The notes under the pieces are model-generated. The model was not told the DNA's origin. It saw only the letters and a program-made list of their open reading frames with translations, and ran no database searches. A stretch of DNA of 64,000 nucleotides from positions 62,001 through 126,000 of the forward strand of contig NW_025943937.1 of NCBI RefSeq assembly GCF_000764305.2, read 5' to 3'. Of the stretch, positions 43,615 to 53,980 are shown one piece after another; the stretch's first letter is position 1; every line of letters begins with the position of its first letter. The DNA comes from Hyalella azteca (Eukaryota; Arthropoda; Malacostraca; Amphipoda; Hyalellidae). The position numbers and the translations under genes are program-made.

Positions 43615-44740
43615 TAGGCTTCAGTCAGTCCTGCAGGCTTTTAAGATACAATTAGAGCATATTTCTAAAGTTCTGTTGAAATGAAAAATGTATGTTTGGA
43701 AAGTTGGCGTAATTTCTAGGAGCAAATCAAATTCACCTAAAATTTTTATCATTAATAGTTATATTAGAACTTTTCTGGTTTTATTGTTCGTGCTGTTTTT
43801 TTACACATTATTTTACATATATTACTATTCACCTCCAGAAATGTGAAGTAATTCATTTCGAAGTTGAATGAATCATGGAGCTAAAACGAATTACAAGGTT
43901 TTTCAGATTTATGTACTGTAGTGTTAAGACATTTTGCAACTTTCATTTTGTAATAAAATTATGATTTACCTATACCTTGGCAACACCGGTAGGAAGTTAA
44001 CGTCGCGCACAGAATTTTCTCGTTAGTCATTATTGTTCCGCTGATCTCTGCTGCAGGTTAGTTTAAGCTCTAATAGGTTCCTATTTTTTATTGTCTGAAT
44101 AATTGTTATATTGTATCATTATTATTAAGGTATTATTTCTTTACACTATTTTTCCATCTTAATACTTATATTCAAAGCCCACCTTCTTGTTGATTTGTCT
44201 TGCAGTAAAATCTCAGTTCCAGCCTCGTTCATTTCCATTCTTGTTTTACTGTGTGGGTAATGACTGGCACTTACCCCACAGTACAACGCTTCGTAAAAAA
44301 ACTACGAGTGTTTCAAATTAAGAAAAATTTAATCGTATTCTGAATTTTTCTTCGTTAATGGCCTTTGAATAATAGACTCTGAAGTAAATGTTTCAGTATT
44401 ATTTTTTTCATTTAATAAATTATTAAGACAGAATGCATTCTAAAAGCAAACTGAGACCTTGGGCCACAAAGAGCACTAAATTCAAATTAGGATCCATATT
44501 TGTATTATTTGTCAATATTTGTGCTAATTCTTAATTCAACTGAACCTTTACTGCATTTATAACTTTTAATTTATTTTTCATCTTTTGTTTTGTTTGAGCT
44601 ACGTTTTGGATTGAAGGATGCCTGTTAACCTTAACTACTCGTGCGATAAAACGTCACTTTTTTAACCAGTTTTTTTCAAGTAATATTTACTTTCATGTTA
44701 AACTAATACATACATCTTGGGTGGGTTTAAATACCATTAC
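43615..44740. other. AT-rich stretch with one hairpin
   Basis: No gene is recognised. At 44247-44283 TACTGTGTGGGTAA faces TTACCCCACAGTA across a 10-nt loop, pairing 13 of 14 bases. This is a strong small stem-loop in otherwise plain DNA. Confidence 0.5.
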
Positions 44741-44744
44741 CCCA

Positions 44745-44960
44745 TAAATTTTGATTGCGGCGGTCGTCGTTATGCCGACACGTTTCCCGAATTTTAGAAA
44801 TTGTTAAGCCCGCGAGAGCTGTGAACCGCGACTTACATTGTCAGCAGAACGCCTTTGTCGCTGACTTCCTGGCCGTCCAATTAAGCAAACAATGCAGCGA
44901 CGCTGCTTCATAAGATCAGTGCTGAGTGGGTCAGCATTTTCCCTTAATGAATAAATCAGG
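44745..44960. promoter_or_regulatory. candidate SOX/homeodomain element
   Basis: Complex, CpG-containing island with CCAATTAAG followed by a perfect SOX site AACAATG (44888-44894), plus GACGCTGC and CGACACG words. Motif-based inference only. Confidence 0.3.
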
Positions 44961-45400
44961 GAAAGTTGTGAAAAAAACACCACGATGAAGTAAAGCTGTG
45001 ATTAAACACTTTAATATTTAAAATCCTTTCTTTTCGATGTCTGTGTATAAGGCATTTTTAAATCTGAGAAGGAACAGAAATTTTTATTTGTGAATTGTAA
45101 CATTATTTTCAGTTAAATATGACATTATTTTAAGTATTTATTTATGTCATAACGCTTTACAGTGTACCACACAATATGTTAGCGACAAAAGTGTATGATT
45201 TTTCGCAGTTTACTCACATATATTGTATGCCCAAAAATAATAGGGTAATCATAAGATGATGTTTCGGAGAATTTTCACTCAATAAGCTCAAATATTTCTT
45301 CAAAATCTGCACCGCTCAAATCTCGACCGATCCTCGAATTTGAAATAAAACGGAAGCGAGAAAATTGCCTCGCCGTCCGAAGCGACAAGCAGCCGAGCCG
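44960..45400. other. no recognisable feature
   Basis: AT-rich sequence only. Confidence 0.5.
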
Positions 45401-45406
45401 AGAAGA

Positions 45407-45575
45407 CTGGTGACTAGTGGAGACTGGAGGGTTATTGGTGACTGATAACTGGTGACTAGTGGAGACTGGAGGGTTATTGGTGACTGATAACTGGTGACTA
45501 GTGGAGACTGGAGGGTTATTGGTGGCTGATAACTGGTGACTAATGGTGACTTGAGGGTTATTAGTGGAGAGTGGT
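45407..45575 (+). repeat. 42-bp tandem array
   Basis: CTGGTGACTAGTGGAGACTG starts units at 45407, 45449 and 45491, and a partial variant starts at 45533. The second half of each unit reads GAGGGTTATTGGTGACTGAT. Each 42-bp unit divides into two related 21-bp halves (both end in a GTGACT/GAGACTG-like word). The minus-strand 89-codon frame over it is a repeat artefact. Confidence 0.85.
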
Positions 45576-45577
45576 GA

Positions 45578-45665
45578 GTGGCCACATTGGAGTGGCGAGT
45601 GGCAGCATTGGAGTGGTGAGTGGCAGCATTGGAGTGGTGAGTGGCAGCATTGGAGTGGTGAGTGA
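45578..45665 (+). repeat. 21-bp tandem array
   Basis: Four units of GTGGCAGCATTGGAGTGGTGA at 45578, 45599, 45620 and 45641, essentially identical apart from the first. It directly follows the 42-bp array and has exactly half its period, so both probably derive from one 21-bp ancestor. Confidence 0.85.
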
Positions 45666-45669
45666 TAAC

Positions 45670-46310
45670 GAATCTAATAACGAATTAGTTAAATTTAAAA
45701 TAATTTTAAGAATTCTTAATTTATAGTAAAATTTTATCGATGTAAGCTCAAGCGCTCAATGAATTTCTACAATGATGTGATTTTGTGAATTTCTCCTACA
45801 CAGATAAATGAGGAGAAAAATGCAACATTACGGAAGATTTGAGAATTGAATGATGATTCCTACAATTTTTTAATTGAAATTTGTCAGTTTTTGATTTAAC
45901 TATGGCATGTAATCGTATATCCGACTATATGTTAAAACACCAGTCATAATTAAGGATATTACAATTCAGTTAAAATAAGCGTTCTCCATATCTGTAAAAA
46001 AGCCAGCAGTGTGATTAGAAAAATGAGTGATTTTGAGAACTCTCCGATTATTCAGTTAAAGTTTCTCCACGTCTTCCAGCCGAACTACGTCTAAGAAGTT
46101 GTCGATATCATTTGAGTCTCAGCTCGAGAAAAGAGGATGAGCTCTTTTTTTAATAAAATTATCGATGTACACAATAAGTACCATAAATAAATTCTTATGT
46201 TAATTTGTTTGATACAATTTTTTTGGAAATTACGTTCAAGATTTACCAGCGCCTGGGTAAAGTCCTGGGAAAATGTTACAGTGAGCGACTCAAGAGGCTT
46301 TAATTACAAG
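45670..46310. other. AT-rich stretch, nothing recognised
   Basis: No repeat, hairpin or coding pattern is supported. Confidence 0.5.
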
Positions 46311-46319
46311 CACGAAATC

Positions 46320-46720
46320 CAGTCAGCTCGAGTACAGTCAGCTCGAGTACAGTCAGCTCGAGTACAGTCAGCTCGAGTACAGTCAGCTCGAGTACAGTCA
46401 GCTCGAGTACAGTCAGGTCGAGTACAGTCAGCTCGAGTACAGTCAGCTCGGGTACAGTCAGCTTGAGTACAGTCAGCTCGAGTACAGTCAGCTCGAGTAC
46501 AGTCAGCTTGAGTACAGTCAGCTCGAGTACAGTCAGCTCGAGTACAGGCAGCTCGAGTACAGTCAGCTCGAGTACAGTCAGCTTGAGTACAGTCAGCTTG
46601 AGTACAGTCAGCTTGAGTACAGTCAGCTTGAGTAAAGTCAGCTTGAGTACATCCAGCTTGAGTACAGTCAGCTTGAGTACAGTCAGCTGTAGTACAGTCA
46701 GCACGGGTTCAGTCAGTTCC
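46320..46720. repeat. 15-bp minisatellite, ~26 copies
   Basis: CAGTCAGCTCGAGTA is repeated about 26 times almost without indels. Most left-hand units carry CTCGAG. A contiguous block of seven units at about 46577-46680, and two isolated ones (46461 and 46507), carry CTTGAG. Because 15 is a multiple of three, frames are open on both strands, including a 191-codon minus-strand frame giving a five-residue Leu-Thr-Val-Leu-Glu-type repeat. I see no sign that this is a gene. Confidence 0.9.
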
Positions 46721-46724
46721 TCAG

Positions 46725-47270
46725 TGTTGAATCTTTCGAACGCTCGGTGGAAGTTTCGCACAGCGGAACACTCAGCTGTATTTTGTTCATGCAGATAATG
46801 GACAAATTTTATTACAATATTGCCATAAAAATACCTTAACAAGTCGGCTGTATCATTCCATGCGAATTCGAACAAAAACCGGACGAGAACAACGAAACTT
46901 TTAAATCATTTAAATATCATTGTATATAAATAATAATAATTAATTGTAATTAGTTATAATTATAATTTTCCAAAACATGCTAGTGTGCATTGATTATTTG
47001 TATTTCCAGAAACCGTAAATCCCGCATTCGAATCGTCTCGCCCTACAAAAAAAGTATTAGATATTTTAGCTTGCACCTTTCCGGCCTCTATTTGAGGACC
47101 GGAGCAGATGGCTCATATCGAGGGATATCTCAATGAAACTAAAGGGAGAGCAGTTCAAGTAATTTAATTTGGCTCCTTTTGCCGAGGATTTACGAACTAC
47201 TCCGAACTCAGTTATGTTCCTCATTCTCAGAGCCTAAAGTCAAATATCCCAGTAAAAGTGATAATATTTT
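46725..47270. other. no recognisable feature
   Basis: AT-rich, with a complex patch at 47080-47170. No repeat or coding pattern. Confidence 0.45.
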
Positions 47271-47339
47271 ATATTAATACACCCCCAAAGAACCAATCTC
47301 TTCAAAGTCGACTGGAGTTATTCTGGATCCATTTGCTCC

Positions 47340-47489
47340 ATGGATATTACGGAGCTCTGCATGGCGGATCGATCTCCATGGAAGCAACTGGGCGCTGGAG
47401 CAGCGCTGGTAAGAATGTGTCGAGTCATGTTTTGGAGTCACACGCTTGATAGGTACCCCGAGACTGAGCCCCCTCCCCACCTTCAATAA
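47340..47489 (+). other. candidate first coding exon with splice donor
   Basis: An ATG at 47340 opens a 49-codon frame to TAA at 47487-47489. After 23 codons there is a consensus splice donor CTG|GTAAGA (exon end 47408, phase 0). The predicted exon peptide begins MDITELCMADRSPWKQL and I recognise no family. A nested ATG at 47361 is also in frame. The region is GC-rich with CTCCATGGA occurring twice, and other frames are open too, so this may be a regulatory island. No acceptor or downstream exon was identified. Confidence 0.2.
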
Positions 47490-47499
47490 CACTATAATG

Positions 47500-48260
47500 T
47501 TTCTAATTAATCCTCAGAAATCCCTCCTATCATTCAATAAAGATAAAATGTTTCTATTAACAGGTAACACGCGACTCGCGTCAATTTTCCCCCGCATTAC
47601 CTTTATTATATCGCTAAATTGTTTCTAATTTATCTTTACACGAGCGTCAATGTGCGCAACATTCAGAAACGCTATTTATGTTTTTATTTTAAGTCCGAGA
47701 ATGCGGCCTATTGCTACCCTTTCAAAAATTATGTAATGTTTTCGAGAAAAATAATTTTAATAATGTCGTCGTTGCTTTCCTTCATTTGAAGTTTCATTTC
47801 AAACCTTCTGACAAGAAGTTAAGAAAAAGCTTATCACTAATCTTTTTTTAACAAATAATTGATAGAGATAAACATATATTGCATGAAATATTCATTGATA
47901 TTAATGAGAATATATAACCGTGTTTCTTAAATTCTTGTGCCATGGCCAGTGTCTGCCGGCAATACTTTATTGTGCCTCAAGTTAAGTATGTCTTTACTTT
48001 TTATTGTGAATTATTTATGAACAACTCAGAGGTATAAAATTATACTACAATCATTTACCCGAAAAAATTCGCCCCTATAAAATTTGTTAATTACGAAAGT
48101 CATAAATAATTTTTTAAGAGAAAAAACAGTGTGAGTGAATATCCGAAAAACATGATATAATAAAAAAATTTGAAATCAAGCATTTTGACCGAGAAGCATT
48201 AATATGACAATCAAAGTGATATATGTCATTGATTTTTCCACATTTTCCCTCAGAACAAGC
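47500..48260. other. AT-rich stretch, nothing recognised
   Basis: No repeat, hairpin or coding pattern is supported. Confidence 0.5.
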
Positions 48261-48264
48261 CACC

Positions 48265-48700
48265 AAGTAGGAGAGAACGTCCCCCATTTCATTAGTACCT
48301 CAGTGAGAAGAAGAGGTCATCAGTGGTACTTATGATGTGTAATTGCAATGGAGTCTTAAGACTTACTTTAGTGCGGCCACTAGCTCGGTCTGACCGCTGT
48401 ATGGCCGCGCACGTGTTATGGAGCTGTATAATAAAACGTTCCTAAAGGATAGAGCGACCTCTTGTGTCCCGTGTCGGAGTATATCACTGAAGCTTATGAT
48501 TCTGAGTAGATAAAAGCGCTAAAATTCCCTTTTAGACGGGCTTCCTGGCAGTGAGCATCATCCGTCTGGATTAGGCGCACTGATTGACAGAGCTGGTCTG
48601 ACCGCTGGGGAGGAGGGGCACTCTGCGGGGGAGGGAGGGGAGGTCTTCTTTCCCGGCTCTGAGCTGCTCTGCAAACACACGCATTGGGGATTCGTATTTT
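48265..48700. promoter_or_regulatory. candidate Exd/Hth developmental enhancer
   Basis: Strong motif evidence. TGATTGACAG (48581-48590) is the canonical Exd/Pbx-Hth/Meis composite site. CTGGATTAGGC just upstream (48567-48577) contains an Otx/Bicoid-type GGATTA. GGTCTGACCGCTG occurs exactly twice, at 48387-48399 and 48595-48607, and includes the palindrome GGTC-T-GACC. CGCGCACGTG and ATAATAAAACG words lie between. The right part is purine-rich GGGGAGG. Target gene unknown. Confidence 0.4.
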
Positions 48701-48704
48701 AATC

Positions 48705-49425
48705 AAGAGACTTATTCGACTTAAATCTGAGCGATGATTAAACTAAATATTCTTGCGATGCTTCTAGGCCTTACTTTCTTGAATATATCCCAAGATAGAC
48801 AATCGCAATCTCTTGAGAAATTTCCGCTATGCGCAAATAAATTGTTATCCCTATTTTTAAAGTCTAATGAACAAACTTTGCTCACTCACTATTATTTTAT
48901 ATTATTATTGTTGTTTATTCAACAATGAACTCCGAATTCGCTGACAAAATATGGTCCTCAACAGTTCATCTTTTGCGGAGGAATTTTTTCGCCAATCTTG
49001 GTAGGCTTCGAGACCGCAAAATGCTGTGAATGTTCTGCGATGTCAAGCATCGGCGACAGGCCTACGGCCTAATAAACGCTGAAACCGCTATGACAAACTG
49101 AAATATGCCATTGTAACGTGGCTATCCTTCCAATTAATAAAGTACGGGCAAATTTAACTTGATGAAACTAGCTGTAAATTATCCACTGATAGCCTTATTG
49201 AAATTAGTTTATTTGTAGCTTCTAAAAGCCACAACATTGAAGACATCGATAAATCAATTACTTATATAAGTACAATGTACCGTTCGAGTTTATTTCGTAC
49301 GCATGTTGACAGCGATGAGTAGAAGAATTTCGTTGAGAAAACGTACAAGGAAATTTCACGCATGCTGTATTTTTGAAGGAGGCACAGGTCAGCTTAGATT
49401 TGCGTATGAGTAGAATTTTGAGTCT
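48705..49425. other. AT-rich stretch, nothing recognised
   Basis: A 64-codon + frame at 48734-48928 has a hydrophobic start but no recognisable family, and its codon composition is like the surroundings. Confidence 0.45.
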
Positions 49426-49429
49426 GCTT

Positions 49430-49730
49430 TTCGTGCGCTTGGAAGGAGCGCGACCAAGGAAAGGCAGACCGACGCCACGATTTTAGTCACAATGATTGCC
49501 ATTAAAGGGTCGCTCTTCACTAAGGTCCTGATACGTGCCAATCTTGTTGTCAGGAATTTCCAGAGCCAATGTCATTAAAGAGAGTGGGCAGAACGGTCGG
49601 AGGGCTTTTTTGTGCTAATTAGATTACCTTTTAATCACAGGGTCGAGTAGCACGGCTAGTTTTTAAGTGTCTTGAACACGGCTAGCGGAACCATCTATGA
49701 AAAAGAACTCAGGTTGCCTGCCTAGTCGTC
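49430..49730. promoter_or_regulatory. candidate homeodomain/NK2 enhancer
   Basis: Complex island with CCATTAAAG (49499-49507) and TCATTAAAG (49572-49580), TAATTAGATTA (49616-49626), CTTTTAATCACAG, and an NK2-type TTAAGTG (49663-49669). ACGGCTAG is repeated (49652 and 49678). The density of such words and the complex intervening sequence suggest a conserved element. Confidence 0.35.
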
Positions 49731-51300
49731 ATATGCAGAAGACTATCATCACGGCAACAGCCGAAACGAAATGGGCCCAATATTTGTTTTGAAAAGCACT
49801 TATGCTACATGCTCTTCCCATTGCACGCTGTGTATTTAACCCCCGACTTGTTTGGACGGTTGAGCGTAGTTGAAGGGTGTGTTTTCGGGAGAGCCGCTAT
49901 TATGCAAGCTTATGATATAATAACCTAGACTTAACTCCAATATTCGTGTGACGATTATCTATTGAAGAAAAGCACCTCTAAACTTGTACCTAATAAAGGT
50001 GATTAATGCTCAACAGTTGAAACGACAGGTTTTGCCGTTTATGAGGCGATGAAAGTTCCATTTAGTTAAGGAAATCTCGGCGTGGAGAACAGATGCCACT
50101 TAATACCTGAGTGGTCATGGAGAAGAGCTCTCTCATTTGGTCCGCAGTTCCGGATGGGGCTGCTGGTCAAGACGTGCCACCTGGAGGTTTTTTCTGCATG
50201 TTAAGTTAAATAGGTAAGATCATTTCTTCAACTTATGCGCGACATATTCTGAAGTTATTTGAACAGTTGTTATAAAGACTTATTAACAGTTGTTATTAAG
50301 ACCGTTATTGGGTTATTTTAACAGTTGTTATCACGAAATAGATGGAAAATTTTGTGTTAGAACCGATTCAAATAAAAGAGCTTCGGTCAAAATGAGTGAA
50401 TGACCGCAATATTATTCTTGCATATAAGTTGCGACTGATGATTACATCGCTATTTTGTCGTTCGAGACTATAATTTTGGAGGGTATATATGAAGGAGCGC
50501 ATATAAAAGACTGAGTTGCGAGTCGAAATTTTTATGAATGACAATTTTAACTAACGAGATTTACACCAGTAAATTTGTTTATAAGCTATGAGAATAAAAA
50601 TAAATGGAGTTTGTCGAATGAATAGTCGAACACAGTCTTGTGCAGCACAACATATAACAGTGTTCAGCAGCCAAACATTTAGCAAGTTTGTTTGGTGTAT
50701 ATTTGTGTGATGAATTTAGTCATCCCAATGCGATATTCATTTCAACGAATGATAAGCTTAACAGATAGCAGGAGAAATAATAGAATAATTCATAAAAAAT
50801 TCATATAGAAAAATTGACCATGCATCGCTCCTCTGCTCGTGGATACTTATACAGCTTGGGAACTTCAACGACATGAATATACCGATCCCTGCCATGATGC
50901 CAGCATTACCAATCATCTGTTACCGAAGAGAAGAGATAAACAAAGTAACTTAGTCGTAACTTGTAAGAAATACCGTAAAAACTTTGATAAAATTAGCTTT
51001 GGTTTGTGTTATGAACTCACACCAAATGCATTACTGGATGTCACGTTTGCGATCAATGCAGCAGTGCGGCATAATATATACGGAGCACAGCACTTGCCTG
51101 CGACAATCAATACCAAAAACACTTGTGCATTTTTCTTCAAAGGTGGACCCTGATAAACTGTCAAATAAATGCACTGTTTATGGAAGTGCAATAGACGTAT
51201 GTGTTGATGGCTTAACATAAACGCTTCAGTATTTTTTTCACATCTCAAGTATGCATGTACAAATGTGTAAAATTTAAATAAAATTTTGAAGATACATGCA
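49730..51300. other. mixed stretch, nothing firm
   Basis: A TATAAAAG box at 50503-50510 and three AACAGTTGTTAT words (50263-50330) are the only patterns. Overlapping open frames at 50839-51248 on both strands (104 and 78 codons +, 79 codons -) show no recognisable motif. A decayed transposon gene is possible but unsupported. Confidence 0.35.
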
Positions 51301-51302
51301 GC

Positions 51303-51415
51303 ACCTGGAAATAGTAAAATTAAAAGAGATATATGATATAATTTTCCATCCTAGAGGCCCTATATCATGGAAATATTAAAATTAAAAGAGATATGATCCA
51401 ATTTTCCATCCCAGA
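51303..51415 (+). repeat. two-copy 62-bp duplication
   Basis: TGGAAATA(G/T)TAAAATTAAAA and AATTTTCCATCC(T/C)AGA recur 62 bp apart (51306 and 51368). The copies are similar, with small indels. Confidence 0.65.
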
Positions 51416-51857
51416 TTCACTGCCATTTTGCTGATGAGAATAAATTTCATGATTTCGAAGGAAAGCGACAACCTCATGCATGTGTTCAGTCATGAATATC
51501 AATCACTATTGTGAATAATGGCAGTGGATTTGATTAAGACATTTTAAAGTATGAATATATAAAAGTATAAAAATATCCTACCTCTAGATTAATTAATTCG
51601 ATTATTATTTTGTTCTACCGCTGAGAATGCTTTAAATTTCAATATATGTCATTGAAATTTTTGACATTCTGCTGCTATAAATAATTATAGTGAAATTAAG
51701 TCAATAAAACGTACTAAATTCTCATTTCTATTTTAAACATTCTGCGTTAATTTGTAAGTGGCACAATATATATGTTTTAATGTGAAATAAATCGGAAGAT
51801 AAAAAATTTGCATTTAGCTAGAATCTTCAGACAGTAAGGACAGTATTCTTTGAAGAT

Positions 51858-51997
51858 GTAACGCCGTAGTGATCAATGCAACACCGTAGTGATCAATGCA
51901 ACACCGTAGTGATCAATGCAACACCGTAGTGATCAATGTAACACCGTAGTGATCAATGTAGCGCCGTAGTGATCAATGTAGCGCCGTAGTGATCAAT
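51858..51997 (+). repeat. 20-bp tandem array, seven copies
   Basis: GYARCRCCGTAGTGATCAAT repeats exactly every 20 bp from 51858 to 51997. CCGTAGTGATCAAT is invariant while the first six bases vary as GTAACG, GCAACA, GTAACA or GTAGCG in blocks, showing local spreading of variants. Confidence 0.9.
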
Positions 51998-51999
51998 GA

Positions 52000-53980
52000 A
52001 AATTTAACGCCTTGCCGCCGATAAAATATGGCTGCAGAACCTTTAATACAATAAATTTCTCGGTAAAGGTACACCCATCTTACCGTAAGTAAAATATTTT
52101 AATAATGATTTGAATGCTGACATAAAATATTTTTTGCAGGCGAAAATAATTCATTATTTAATTTAATCTTGCATGTTATAATTTACGTTATCAGCCGCAT
52201 AAATATTTCCAATATTAAAACAACAGTCGAAAATAATGATATTTGAAATTCCCGTATAAGAATTGTCCAGAATTTCTTACCATCAATGTTTATTTTGTTG
52301 CCCCAGTAAAAAATACGTTATAGTCTAAGCGACGGAGAATATTTGCTGCGATTGTTTCTGTAAGCCCGATAATGAGCCGAGGTTGGAGTGTGATTTACGA
52401 GACGTTAAATTAAGCGGAGATCCAACGAGGATTGCGCCGGTGCGATTTGCCGGAGATTTCCAGACTTGAAACGCAATAGAATAATTTTTTCTATTTTAAG
52501 TAGATTATTCGTTCGCTTCATTCAGAAAATTTTTGTATTTTACATTTGAAAGTTCGAAAGCAAAATTTATCTAAAATAAACCGTCTATGCTTATAATTTC
52601 GATTTGAAAACAATTTAGAGGAGACAGAGCAAAGATTGCGTGTCATAGGATTAGCACAGAGATCTCGAGACTTGGCTCGCTAAATCGCGCGCTGCTTTCT
52701 CCGTAAAAACCATAGCGTTCGGCCGTAGACGCGTAAATTGAATCAATTTCCAGTAATATTAGTCAAAGAATTGCACGCGTGAAGCTTCCTTAATCAGAAT
52801 ATCCGCGATGTGTGACCAATGAATCCCCTCTTGATTATTTATATCTTTTTACCTGATAAGGATCCGCTAGTGTATACAGAACTAATGTATAATTTAGCTC
52901 AGTAGTTTTACCAGTGTTGCACGCCCATACATTTCATTGGTTGCCACATAAAGCTCAGGGATATACGATGCTCGGTCTCGTAAGTTACCTATTTTACCTG
53001 CCACTTGAGGGCCGTCAATATAAGGATTGGCCAGAGACCGGCTGCCTACGTCGCTCAGGCACCCGAGAAGCTCTACTAACGAGATGCTGTATCATACATA
53101 CGCTTGATTCCGAATAATTCCATTTGCTCTTCACAAATTCCCTGGAATTTATTGATTTTGCTGGGCTTTAACGAGTGTTCGATGTGTATTATAACTTTAT
53201 TAGCAGCTTCGAAAAGTTTTTAGGGTAAAGTGTTGATAGAATGCATTTTATCTTATTTGTGTATTTTATTATTAATGATAGTTTTATTCGCGTTTGATTT
53301 TAATGTTTTGTCAGAATTTTGCTTGAAATTTCAATAGATTTGAGGCCTATATGCCTTTCAGATGTTTTAAATATTAATATTAAACGGGGTAACTTGGCAC
53401 AATCTTGACCTATTATAGCAGAAATAACACTTACATGCCGAAAAAACATTCTCACACAGAAAAATAGATTTTTATTTAGTTTGATTTTTGTGTGGGGGAA
53501 ATTTCGAACGATTTACCCCGCGAAAAATGTTAAACTTGATACGGTAATCTTTACGACATGTAGGAATCCTCTCAAGCTTATTTCGCTCCAGGATAAAACT
53601 CGATTATATTCTGAGAGGAGTAAGCGTAGAGTGTTTTAGTAATAGGATTATTCTCGTACGTGAACATTATACTCGAGCGGTTCAATGAATGGACATAATT
53701 TAATATAAAATTTCAGTACCTTTCAAGACTGTGTTTCTAGAATTTACGCCTTCATTATTCAACTTGAATGAACAGTGAATGAATGATGTTCATAATGCAG
53801 CATTCGCATGCCTGTGTTCAAACATGCTAGGATTGCGCCACCTCAGTGTACCGAGCTCGAGTAACGCGATCCTTGCGAAATATTTTCTAGACTAAGCTGG
53901 GTTAAACCACTAGAAAATATATAAAATAAAATAAAAGTTTTGAAGATTTTTATGAAATAAGAAGCGCCTTAAATTAAATT
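52000..53980. other. mixed stretch, possible old duplication
   Basis: Segments at 52425-52470 and 52620-52675 share GGAGA, A(G)GATTGCG, a GATT block, AGAT and AGACTTG in the same order about 196 bp apart, perhaps an old tandem duplication. A complex patch at about 52920-53110 includes a 67-codon + frame without motifs. The remainder is AT-rich. Confidence 0.35.

Noticed and set aside
46300..46875. 191-codon minus-strand open frame with a five-residue Leu-rich repeat
   Set aside because: It is the translation of the 15-bp minisatellite. Opposite-strand frames are open as well, and there is no independent coding evidence.
50503..50510. TATAAAAG as a core promoter
   Set aside because: No initiator at the right distance and no recognisable transcript unit follows.
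50839..51248. Overlapping open frames on both strands as a transposase remnant
   Set aside because: No catalytic motif or recognisable domain, and no terminal repeats around them.
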